NCBI GenBank assembly: GCA_016785225.1
Contig: JAFBJZ010000969.1
Location: forward strand, 1,397,001-1,461,000
Direction of reading: 5' to 3'
Source: Psettodes erumei
Taxonomy: Eukaryota; Chordata; Actinopteri; Pleuronectiformes; Psettodidae
Length of the DNA: 64,000 nucleotides
Shown: positions 12,514 through 21,500 of the stretch, in pieces
How positions within the stretch are numbered: the stretch's first letter is position 1
How the letters are laid out: each line of letters begins with the position of its first letter
Program-made: the position numbers and the translations under genes
The notes under the pieces: model-generated
Database searches by the model: none
The model's input: the letters and a program-made list of their open reading frames with translations, nothing else
What the model was told of the DNA's origin: nothing

Positions 12514-13097
12514 GGGGGGGTGCATTTTACACACTTCTGCATAGGCACAGAAATAAGATTGCACAAGAAAACAATGCGACTGTGGAGGAACACACAACAC
12601 AAAGGAGGAAATCTCCTCAATAATTACTGCTCATGCAGTGTAAAAGGGGCTAATTATTAAACAGTTTGTGCTGAGGCATTACATCACACATCCACATACA
12701 GTATGTCAACAACACCTGAATGCAGCCGAGTACAACAACACAACAAAGCCTAAAAAAAAAATCAGCACAAATCTGAATCTGAAGTCTCACTGTGTTAGAA
12801 GATAATGAGAATACATGCGTGTGTGTATATATATATATATATATGTGTGTACTATTTGTGTCACGTGTATTTACACACAGCGACAGGTTTCCACCGCTCA
12901 CAAAAGAACCCACATAAATGAGACCACCAGGTGCATCCTGCACACAGACACACACACGCAGGCAGGAGGAAGTCGTGTTGTTGTCGAGCCAAAGTGTGCA
13001 CAGGTTGTTGCCCTCTGACATCAATCCATGTATGTATGTGCTGCGAGGGACTCTCCCTTCACACGGGCAACAGAGAAGGTGAAGGAGTTCATCATCA

Positions 13098-13128
<31 letters not shown>

Positions 13129-13660
13129 CCACCACAACTCCCCCGCGGCTTTGACCTTTCACCTACTGACAACAATCAGACCAAACGGGCCCCGGCTACA
13201 CGCCACAATACATGAGGTGTTCACATGATCTTTGCACCTTTACTCATCAGGTATTTCATTCATGACCACAACAAAAAAAGTTTGTTCCTTGACGGGAAAA
13301 AAAAAAATCCCCGACCCTCTGAGTGTGAATTAACGCTCGCGCCGTCTCTGCTAACGGCTGCTGGCTCCCTGCTCGCGACCTACAGCATGATCATTCTGTG
13401 GGCATCCATCTTGGCTCTGTGTCTTTGCAGAAACATGTTTCAGAAACACAGAGGAAGAAAAGGGTGGGTGGGGGGGGCATGAAGCAGAAGAAGTGAGGAA
13501 GGATGGAGGGCAGAGACCGAGGGGCCCACGAAAAGGGGACACAGAGGACAGGGAGGCGGAGGGGTGGTGGTGGTGGTGGTGGGGTTTCACATCAAAGTTG
13601 TGTCTGCTGGGGAGAGATTAGGGACCGCATTGCAAGAGGGGATTGTTCGCTCCCCAAAGG

Positions 13661-13772
<112 letters not shown>

Positions 13773-13914
13773 GGAGTTGGGGGGGTTCGGCTCCTCGGGG
13801 TCTCTCGCCGGGGGCTGCATTCCTTGTCTGTCATGTACTTTACGGCCCCTTCCAGCTCAGATTGAGCCCTACAGTTTACACATTGTCTACTTTGTTGCCC
13901 ATTGTGCAGACTGA

Positions 13915-14540
13915 ACTGTGAAGGCGCGCAGACTCGCACGCCGCGCCGTCCACTCACGACACCGCACGCTCGGATAGATTATTGGTCATCGATTAGAGCG
14001 CCGGCGGAGACTACACGTTCATGTGTTCAAGATCAAACGACGAGCGCCGTCTCCATTCCTGCTTCTGATGCAACGATCCCAGTCGATATCAGCTCGTCGG
14101 CCCGCGTTGTGCGGTTTCTTTGTCGAGCTTCTTCGTGACGCGGCGACAAACCGGACCTGGTGTTACCTGACTGCAGCGAACGGAAGGAAACACGCAGAGT
14201 ACGACTTCAGAGCAAGCATCAGATCAGGAATCTGAATAACAGTCTTTTGCAGGACGGTGACTCTCCAGCGGCCGCTCGCATACATGTCACGTAAAGTTCA
14301 ACCACGAGGTCACACGTGACTCGTGTCACAAAGACTCCGACTTTGCCGAAGCGCAGACGACATATTTGTTTCACGCTTAAGCAGAACGCATCACTTGTTT
14401 CTTGCCCGTTTGGTTGTTGTTGGTGCTGACACTGGAGTTTATCCGTGAGCGTATAAAAAACTCGCTCCGTGGGACGTAAAGTTGTCTGATCTCGCGTCGA
14501 TGGCGGCGCCGAGGTCACGTGTCAGCGCGCCTGTTTGAGA
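13915..14540 (-). promoter_or_regulatory. CpG-dense segment, candidate alternative dnmt3b promoter/first exon
   Basis: CpG dinucleotides are strikingly frequent compared with both flanks, as in a CpG island. On the minus strand a strong donor (GTGAGTG) starts at 13957, so an alternative first exon ending at 13958 could splice to exon 2 at 11385. No transcript evidence is available. It could also be an unmethylated enhancer or a young GC-rich insertion. Confidence 0.3.
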
Positions 14541-14986
14541 GGAATGTTGGCGAAAGCGTCTGGCAAATCAGCAACTGTCGTGGAGTTATTAAAGCTCGTT
14601 TATCTCATAACGCGCTGTGTCAGAGGGCAGAGAGGTGTGACCGATTAACCTACAAGCAGAAGATTTACTGCGCTGCTCTGGTTTGACTTCACTGTAAACT
14701 GAAGTCGTTCGTTGTTTTATGACTGATGGTTCCCTGGAGACGCTGATTTAAGATGCCAACAAACTGAGATGGGTATTTTTATCACCGTCTCTCATTTCAT
14801 ACAGTAAACAGTTTAAGGTAAAACTAATTTTGATCAAGCGACAGTGAAAATAAACCTTCAGATACTGATGGCATGCACTGAGTATTACACCTTCAGAGAC
14901 ACTTTCTTGTTACACAAGTTAAAATGAGGTCAGCTGAACCTCAGCTCTATTTTCCTGATTGACTTGTAATTACATCAATTATGCTT

Positions 14987-15022
<36 letters not shown>

Positions 15023-15250
15023 GGAAGCAGTGGTTTGCTTTTTTGATTGATTTGACAATCCTCCTAATTGATCTATGTAAACACACTATTTTTTTTTTTA
15101 TCATTGTGTGAAGCAAAGCAATTTTCCGTACAGTGGGACTAATAAAGGTTTGTCTATTCATTTCTATCGCGGTTTTTGTGCATGGGGGGGTCTACCTGCC
15201 CCTGCTCGCTGCTAAACTTACTCAGCCACCCGAATTATGCCCCCCTCCCT

Positions 15251-15252
<2 letters not shown>

Positions 15253-15289
<37 letters not shown>
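15253..15289 (+). repeat. (CA)18 microsatellite in dnmt3b intron 1
   Basis: Pure CA repeat; another CA tract lies at 14990-15020. Confidence 0.95.
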
Positions 15290-15292
<3 letters not shown>

Positions 15293-16237
15293 CATGAACT
15301 CTCCTCCAGTGTATAGCACACTTCCAGAAGACTCCTCCCTTTCGTTTTCCACCGCATGGCTTCTCCCTGCACTTTCCCCTGCACTGTCGGTCTGCAGCTC
15401 CGTTTCATTTGTTCCTACCTGTCGCGCCGACGACGACTGCAGCTCCGCTATTAATCACCAAATCACGACATGGTAATAATTATAATTATGCAACGCAGAT
15501 GCCCCCACCACCACCACCACCACCGTCAGTACACGTTCAAAAAAAATATGAGGAAACAATCGCAGCAGAAAGAAAAGGAATCATGACACTTCATTCAGTG
15601 AAAAATCCCTTTAACTCACTTCTCTGCGTTTTTTTTTTCATCAGACGCCGTCTGAAGTGGAAACGTCACGAGAAAGATTATAGATAGATTAATGATGATG
15701 AATGGCTTCAGTTCTCTCGACTCCCACAAGAGCGACGTTAGTTCTCACAGGAAACACGCATGGGAGATAAAGTTACATAAAATAAAAACAACAACAACAA
15801 CAACAACAGCTCCAAACTTTCGGTTTAGTAGTGGAGAGGTACAATATGCGCACACTCCGAGGTAAGTGCACACCGCGCAGAGCAGACGCGTTAACTTCTT
15901 CTCGGATTATTATAGGAACGCTGTAAAACAATCACGTTTACACAACGTGTACACTCCAACACAATCAAACTATGCATTATCGCCAATTAAAGATAATTAA
16001 AGCAGTTTTTTGGTTTGTTGCACATTATTAACGCTGCAACATCTGTATGCACAGCTCGGTCCGCCGTGCACATGGGCAGCACCGAGTGCACCGCGAAACA
16101 TCGAGCCCGGCGGCCACACGCCTGATTCTTTTTTATTTTTATTTTGTTTAAAGTTAGACTTCAATTATTCGCTATATAAATGACTGCAATACAATCATGC
16201 AACAAAACAATTAAATTAAAAATAAATGGAAACTTAC

Positions 16238-16330
16238 ATAACTGTCCACGCTTCTTGCACTCATCCACGGCGGGGGGAAGTGTGTGGAGGAGGCGTCGTT
16301 TGCTGCAGAATTAAAACTGAGAAAGTTGTT
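16238..16330 (-). other. dnmt3b: Candidate dnmt3b exon 1 (5' UTR, possibly ending in the first two bases of the start codon)
   Basis: A consensus donor (TAT|GTAAGT) lies at 16237-16232 in minus sense, just inside the gap facing commd7, where the first exon is expected. Joining it to exon 2 gives ACAGTT-AT|G-TTTGAG, an in-frame ATG that extends the protein by 17 residues, with an in-frame TGA a few codons upstream. A short ATG frame (MSARSVDSYV, then stop) in another phase would overlap that start. The upstream boundary (TSS) is not determined. Confidence 0.45.
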
Positions 16331-16620
16331 TTTTGGTTTTTTGTTGGGTTTTTTTGTAGATGAGCCTCGACACAAGTTTCAGGAGTCGGTGTGTTCCTGG
16401 AGCACGACTTGTTCACTCTGTCGGAGCATGCTGCTGCAGATCTCTCTCTCTCTCTCTCTCTCTCCCTCCCTCTCTCGCCCTCTGCACAGATTGGTCGCTG
16501 TGGGTGAGGCTTTTCCCAGGTGAGAACGCCAACTCCCACTTTCTGTGCCCTCCGGGTAAAAAGGTAAAACAAATAAATGAATTAAATGAATAAATAAATT
16601 ATACCGCCTCCAGCCACACT

Positions 16621-16668
<48 letters not shown>

Positions 16669-17156
16669 TCCTCATTTTTCCCCGCACCAGTGTTAGTCAA
16701 CCTCACTTCACCACAATGCCACAACACTTTCCTCATGAGGAGAAAAATAGTGTTGGTCTGTCAAAGGACAGAGCATGAAAGTGGGTTAAATAGTTCTCTG
16801 TTCGTCTACTTCAAGTCATCTCAGCAGCAAATATTGTTCTTTTAGTATTAGTAGTAACATCATTACTCATAAAATTAGTCATATTTGTTGTTATTAGATA
16901 TCCATTCATACCTTAAAGTCTTTTCTTTAAAAAAATTAACCACTTGTTTGACGGTTAAAGTTCTTTTTTTTTTTTTTTTTTACATTTTTAGTTCTGCTTT
17001 GATTCTTTAAGTTCCCTCCGGGGGGAGACGGACACTTGGCGCGCATGCGCATGACGTAACCCGGAAAAGGAGTCCACAACAGAGCGAGCAGCCGCCGACG
17101 GGTTTTCGTTTGAGCTAAACTCCGCCGGTTTAAAAGGAAAAGGGACAGGGACAGAC
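16331..17156. promoter_or_regulatory. Divergent dnmt3b-commd7 promoter interval and commd7 5' UTR
   Basis: About 0.8 kb separates the two divergent genes. Around 17039-17070 there is a tight cluster: a palindromic GCGCATGCGC (NRF1-like, 17041-17050), TGACGTAA (CRE/ATF-like, 17052-17059) and CCGGAA (ETS-like, 17061-17066), followed by a GC-rich leader to the commd7 ATG. This is a typical TATA-less housekeeping promoter set. Pyrimidine (CT)n tracts lie at 16440-16464 and 16624-16665, and a T18 run lies just before 16981. Head-to-head arrangement suggests at least partly shared regulation; this is inference. Confidence 0.65.
16624..16665 (+). repeat. (CT)20 in the divergent promoter interval
   Basis: Pure CT repeat between dnmt3b exon 1 and commd7; GA on the dnmt3b strand. 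A shorter CT tract lies at 16440-16464. Homopurine-homopyrimidine DNA in promoters can form triplexes. Confidence 0.95.
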
Positions 17157-17237
17157 ATGCAGCTCCACTTCACCAAAGATGTTTTACCGGACTCGGTCAG
17201 CGCAGACTTCCAGAACCTGAACAAGTTTAACGAGCAG
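17157..17237 (+). CDS. commd7: commd7 exon 1
   Basis: Begins with ATG at 17157 (MQLHFTKDVLPDSV) and ends NKFNEQ before the GTAAAT donor, phase 0. It encodes the first 27 residues of the N-terminal helical domain. The ATG is the first one after the promoter cluster in this frame and gives the family's usual length. Confidence 0.93.
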
Positions 17238-17864
17238 GTAAATTCAACTGCTTCTGCCGCGACTGCGGGATTATTGAGCGTCTCTGAGTCTGAGCTCCGC
17301 TGGCGTCTGAGGTTTGATCACGGGGTCTCTGCACAAAGCGTTAAACTGTCCTTCAAACGCGTGTGAGAAAATGCGTTCGGGTTTAGAGGTGAATTATACT
17401 CAGAGCAGCTCCGTAAACACGTCAGGTGACAGTGGCAGGTCACGTGAGTCATGTGACGGCAGCAGAATATCTGCGCGGGAAGAAGTCTCAGGTCTGCTAC
17501 TCAGGTGCCTGAATGTAACAGTACCACGGTGTACTAATACTGCAGTCAAAGTAACACTACAACGGTGTACTAATACTCCAGTCAAAGTAGCACTACAGTG
17601 GTGTGCAAATACTCCTGTCAAAGTAACATGACAACGGAGTACAAATACTCCAGTCAAATTAACACTACAATGGTGTACTAATACTCCAGTCCATGTAACA
17701 GTACCACAGTGTACAAATACTCCAGTCAAAGTAACACTGCCACGGTGAAGAAATACTGCAGTAAAAGTCACAGAACAATCAGAATCACTAAAGAAGTACT
17801 AACATTAGTGGTCACAGCTACTTTTTTTTTTTTTACAACCTTTTTTCCTTTTTCATTCCCGCAG
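17238..17864 (+). other. commd7 intron 1
   Basis: Contains a seven-copy 36-bp minisatellite (listed separately) and ends in a T-rich pyrimidine tract with the GCAG acceptor. No coding sequence is seen. Confidence 0.8.
17512..17770 (+). repeat. 36-bp minisatellite, about 7 copies, in commd7 intron 1
   Basis: The motif ACTAATACTCCAGTCAAAGT followed by AACACTACAACGGTGT recurs with an exact 36-bp period (anchor at 17533, 17569, 17605, 17641, 17677, 17713, 17749). Copies differ by point changes only, with no indels. Because 36 is a multiple of three, the antisense strand stays open and encodes a 12-residue repeat like LTGVLVHHCSVT. I take that frame as fortuitous. Confidence 0.95.
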
Positions 17865-17918
17865 CAGTTCCAACGTCTGATTGAAATTCTGTTCCAGTTT
17901 CTCCTGGAGCCTAAAGAG
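17865..17918 (+). CDS. commd7: commd7 exon 2
   Basis: 54 nt, phase 0-0, encoding QFQRLIEILFQFLLEPKE, matching the human QFxxLxEVLFxFLxEPKE helix. The acceptor is GCAG and the donor GTGAGC. Confidence 0.95.
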
Positions 17919-18060
17919 GTGAGCATGCACAGACACACACAGACTCACAATTTTGATGTTAATGACGCTTGATTAGTCTTGAGAACTGAACCGAGGCAAA
18001 ACGTTGCCTGTCCTATTGTGTGTGTGTGCAAATGGATTCATGGATTTGCGTGCGCGTCTG

Positions 18061-18112
<52 letters not shown>
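18061..18112 (+). repeat. (TC)9(TG)17 acting as the 3' splice-site tract of commd7 exon 3
   Basis: TC repeat at 18061-18078 followed directly by TG repeat at 18079-18112, then TATAG and the exon. It replaces a normal polypyrimidine tract. UG repeats are known binding sites of TDP-43 and CELF proteins. Confidence 0.95.
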
Positions 18113-18116
<4 letters not shown>

Positions 18117-18117
18117 G

Positions 18118-18220
18118 ACGGACAGGTTCATGCAGCAGCTCGCTCAGTTTGCAGGGGAACATGGGATGAGCGCCGGTCCTCTGAGGAACCTGATGAAGAG
18201 CGTCCTCCTCGTGCCGCAGG
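18118..18220 (+). CDS. commd7: commd7 exon 3 (flanked by complementary TG and CA repeats)
   Basis: 103 nt, phase 0 to 1: TDRFMQQLAQFAG, then PLRNLMKSVLLVPQG. The acceptor TATAG follows (TC)9(TG)17 with only 5 nt between repeat and exon. The donor GTGAGA is followed after about 10 nt by (CA)18. The length is not a multiple of three, so skipping this exon would shift the frame and destroy the COMM domain. Confidence 0.95.
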
Positions 18221-18228
18221 GTGAGAGA

Positions 18229-18230
<2 letters not shown>

Positions 18231-18266
<36 letters not shown>
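18231..18266 (+). repeat. (CA)18 just downstream of the commd7 exon 3 donor
   Basis: Pure CA repeat starting 10 nt after the 5' splice site. In RNA it is complementary to the (UG)17 upstream of the exon. CA repeats near donors are known hnRNP L sites. Confidence 0.95.
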
Positions 18267-18267
<1 letters not shown>

Positions 18268-19402
18268 CTCAGTCGGAGACTTTCTACCCAGAATGAACTG
18301 TTGCTCTTGAGTGGGAAATGGACCTGGCCCTGTCTCCAAACACATCACACTCATCGGTGCTCCGGCCGATAGTTGAATGAAAAGTTGTGAAAGGCCCTGA
18401 ATGTGGAGCCAGCAGCTGATTAGCTTACCTTGGCATGAAGGCTGCCAACAGAGGGGAAATCACCGAGCTCCAAAAACCTGCCTGGCAACACTTGTCTCAT
18501 GTTGTATCTTGTTAGCTTAGTCCACGTAAAAGTGTAAATATGTTGGTGGGTTTTACGCTCTGGCCGCCGTACAGATTAAACAAATGACATATAAAGTGTG
18601 TGTCTGTGAGCCAGGTCGGATGGATCCAGCTTTTGTTTAAGCGGAGCTGCCCGGCTGCAGGCTGTGGGCTCATATTTACCAGACGGACGTGAGGGTGGTA
18701 CGGCTCGCGACGCTCCTCGCCACCGGTCAGGAGCTGGATTCATACCTGCTGCGAGACAAGTCCCAATTTTTTAGGGTTTGGACTTTTTGATTTTCAGTCC
18801 CAGTTGTCATTTTCCTCACCTGATGTGTCATTACGTTTTTGAGGAGGCACGCATCAGCTGCGATGAAGATTGCGGCGTCATTTAATGAGTCTAGCTAAAA
18901 GTTTGGTGTTGTACTTTCAGGCTTTCATCCCCTTAATAATCTTATTTTTGATTTTACTTATTTATTCTTTTAATTTATTTAAACTTGTGGTGTAGCCCGT
19001 TTATCTTTTTTATTCTTATTTAGTTTTATCTAGCATAATTTAACTTTCTGTGCGTACCTACTTGCCTCGGCAGTTAAAGCACTTTGTAACCTCCTTTTTT
19101 AAAAGGTGCTTATATAAATACAGTTATTATTATATTTGCCATCATTGTTTTAGATTAAACTCCAGTGTAGCCAGCAGATATCTTGAAATACAGTCAGTTA
19201 TCAGCGGGAAGCTGGGAAAAAAAACTTGTAATTGTACAACCTTGCTCTTTGTATCAGCCTGCGGTCGGTCCACCGTGCAAAATTTCCCACGACACCCAAA
19301 ACTCGACAGTCATGAGAACTCAGGTATAGAGTTCTGAAAGGCTGCAGCTCTGGGAAAGTTTCCGCCTCGGTGACAGTGATTCCCATGTTTTTCCCTCCTC
19401 AG
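18267..19402 (+). other. commd7 intron 3 (remainder)
   Basis: About 1.1 kb of mixed sequence, AT-rich from 18890 to 19200. No exon or recognisable element is seen. Confidence 0.6.
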
Positions 19403-19459
19403 GAGCCCTGAAGAAAAACCTGACAGCCGAGCAGATCAAAGAAGATCTGCTGACGTTAG
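19403..19459 (+). CDS. commd7: commd7 exon 4
   Basis: 57 nt, phase 1-1: completes Gly then ALKKNLTAEQIKEDLLTL, matching human GALKKSLTAKQVQADFITL. The acceptor is CTCAG and the donor GTACGT. Confidence 0.95.
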
Positions 19460-19639
19460 GTACGTCTGGTCCCTTCGTCACCGAGTCGCTTTCAAAGCGG
19501 CGGGTTAAGCTCGGCTGCTGGAGAGCGTCCTCTCCTGACACCAGTGTCAGGTTGAAAACAAATTCCCACGCTGTTTTTTTTTTTTAAACTCATTACTGCA
19601 AACATTTTGACCCTGAAACCAAATCTGTTGTTTCCTCAG

Positions 19640-19677
19640 GACTTAATGAAGACAAGGCGGCTCACTTTTCACAGCAG
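19640..19677 (+). CDS. commd7: commd7 exon 5
   Basis: 38-nt microexon-sized coding exon, phase 1-0, encoding (G)LNEDKAAHFSQQ. Acceptor CTCAG, donor GTACCT. Matches the human GLSEEKATYFSEK segment. Confidence 0.93.
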
Positions 19678-19902
19678 GTACCTTGACAGTATTCCATAGT
19701 TTTTTTTTAATAATTTCTGTGTATCCTAATGTTACTCTCACACACTTCCTGTTTGAAGCCATTGATTAGACAGTTATGGGGCGTTTCAGGTCCCTCCTCC
19801 ACTCAAGTTTGTCTGTAAAGGACAGATTGAAAAAATATCCCCTGACGCTGTTTCTTTCTGCTCAATCATCATACCACAAATCCTTTAATGATGTTTTTGC
19901 AG

Positions 19903-19993
19903 TGGGGGGAGCACTGGGCGGCGATGACCAGACTCGCCGTCACGCAGACTCTGACGGTCAACCAGCTGGTGGACATGGAGTGGAAATTTGGAG
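19903..19993 (+). CDS. commd7: commd7 exon 6
   Basis: 91 nt, phase 0-1: WGEHWAAMTRLAVTQTLTVN, then QLVDMEWKFG, with W138 at the start of the COMM domain. Acceptor GCAG after a T-rich tract, donor GTAAGA. Confidence 0.95.
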
Positions 19994-20919
19994 GTAAGAC
20001 GGCCCGAAACCGCGTCAGATTTAGCTCGTGAAATTATAGGTTGAGTGTGAGTTTATTTCTGTGCACGCTGGGAGGGCTGCAGCAGCCGTCTCCCCCCTCA
20101 CAGTTACAGTGCATATTCATGGCCGCGGTCTAACATGGTCATTAGCATAGCTTGTGTCCTCTCGTGCTGTTGTTGTAGGGTTCGTTTGAACAGCTCAGAT
20201 GATGGGTGTCCATCAGGCCTCGTTGTTTATTCATTCAGCCCGGGGAGGCTCTCAGGGGATAGAAATGCTAATCCAGCGGGCAGGAGAGCCGTCCACTTGA
20301 TCTTCATATGAACGCACTGTGTGGACTGCTGGATGTGCTGCGCTCCACTGTGGCTTTCTCCGCTGTCCCGTATTGAAATGCGAAAAAAAACAAACTTCCA
20401 GCCACGCAAACAAAGAGAGCGTGTCTCTGCATGTTGCCGCTGAGACAGCTGCATGCACGCAGGACATGCGTGGCCACTGTCTGTCCCCCAGGTCAGTGTT
20501 GGACATGGACCATCTCACACCAAGCTGGATGTATATGAAGTGCAGGTCTTGCATGTGTCTTGCACCGTCAAACTAATGAGCTGACCATGCGACCTGGACA
20601 AGAAGGAGTTGCATACAAATATGAGAGTTGTAAAACGGGGAAAACCCAAAGCTCAGAGGCAGAGACGGCTTGAACACAGGGACAGAACGAGACAAGGAGG
20701 ACGACGATCCAGACGGTGTAACCTACTGTAGCTTTGTGCACATTTCCATCCTCTGTATTTCTCCAAAAGTCAAACAATGAACCTCTGTAGAACAATCACT
20801 TCTCATTTAAAACAAACACATGTGCTTCTTTATGATTTCACTGGTCACTTTGTATGAGTCTCAGTATCACGATGTGCTGGGTTTTTCCTCTGTTGTCTTT
20901 TCTGACCTCACCACCACAG
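19994..20919 (+). other. commd7 intron 6
   Basis: About 0.9 kb. No exon, large repeat or other recognisable element is seen; open frames here lack homology. Confidence 0.6.
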
Positions 20920-20969
20920 TGACTGTCGGCACCAGTGAAATTCAGAAAGTGGGCAACATCTTCCTGCAG
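20920..20969 (+). CDS. commd7: commd7 exon 7
   Basis: 50 nt, phase 1-0: (V)TVGTSEIQKVGNIFLQ, part of the COMM-domain beta-sheet. Acceptor CACAG, donor GTACGT. Confidence 0.95.
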
Positions 20970-21056
20970 GTACGTCGGCTCCGTGCACGCGCGCAGTTAC
21001 GCACCGACACTTTGTGTTTGTGCGGTTGTGCTGAACGACGGCCTCTGTCCTCACAG

Positions 21057-21105
21057 TTGAAGCTGGTGGTGCGACGGGGGAACTCCACCGAAAACGTCTA
21101 CATGG
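21057..21105 (+). CDS. commd7: commd7 exon 8
   Basis: 49 nt, phase 0-1: LKLVVRRGNSTENVYM plus the first base of Glu. Matches human LKLVVKKGNQTENVYIE. Acceptor CACAG, donor GTGAGT. Confidence 0.95.
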
Positions 21106-21207
21106 GTGAGTGAGTTTGTGCCCACAGAGGAACTTGATGCGATGGAGTGAATGTGTGTCTGTTTTATCTGCTCACTGTTTCCTGTTTTCTTCCTTTGTTT
21201 CTTCCAG

Positions 21208-21282
21208 AGCTGACGCTCCCTCAGTTTTACAACTTCCTCCACGAGATGGAGCGAGCCAAGGCCAGCATGGACTGTTTCAGCT

Positions 21283-21284
<2 letters not shown>
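21208..21284 (+). CDS. commd7: commd7 exon 9 (C-terminus and stop)
   Basis: 77 nt: (E)LTLPQFYNFLHEMERAKA, then SMDCFS and TGA at 21282-21284. LPQFYxFLHEMER is the COMM-domain signature helix. The stop codon runs directly into a (GT)n repeat, so the 3' UTR begins with UG repeats. Confidence 0.96.

Positions 21285-21318
<34 letters not shown>
21285..21318 (+). repeat. (GT)17 at the start of the commd7 3' UTR
   Basis: Pure GT repeat immediately after the TGA stop, a potential TDP-43/CELF binding platform in the mRNA. A second short GT run follows at about 21380-21400. Confidence 0.95.
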
Positions 21319-21494
21319 ACGCGTTCCTTTTCAGGGCGAGCTGCACTGAAGTGTGTGTGGTATGTATTGCGTCATTGTTTGTGTGTGTGTGTGCATGTGT
21401 GTGGCACTGTCAGCCCACCAGTGAATGAAGCTAAACAAACACAGTTTCTGTTATTTTCTGCCAAACATTTATAACATTTATACTCAAATCCACC

Positions 21495-21500
21495 AATAAA
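21495..21500 (+). promoter_or_regulatory. commd7 polyadenylation signal AATAAA
   Basis: Canonical hexamer 211 nt after the stop codon, followed about 15 nt later by a U-rich segment (TTTTTCTTTCC). It predicts cleavage near 21515-21525 and a compact 3' UTR of about 235 nt. Confidence 0.85.

Larger units (their letters stand above)
17157..21284 (+). other. commd7: commd7, complete gene (9 coding exons, 199 aa)
   Basis: The nine exons total 600 nt including the stop and join without frame conflict. The protein matches my recollection of human COMMD7 (about 200 aa) along its length, including LLVPxGALKK, VNQLVDMEWKFGV, FLQLKLVV, STENVYMELTLPQFYxFLHEMER and a C-terminal CFS. COMMD proteins form the hetero-decameric COMMD ring of the Commander complex, which with CCDC22/CCDC93 acts in endosomal cargo recycling, and have been linked to NF-kB repression. 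The helical N-domain covers about residues 1-120 and the COMM domain about 133-199, with W138. Intron sizes are 0.2-1.5 kb. An AATAAA follows 211 nt after the stop. Confidence 0.96.

Noticed and set aside
17400..17771. Antisense 123-residue frame over the minisatellite
   Set aside because: Openness follows from the 36-bp period being a multiple of three; no start context or splice signals support coding.
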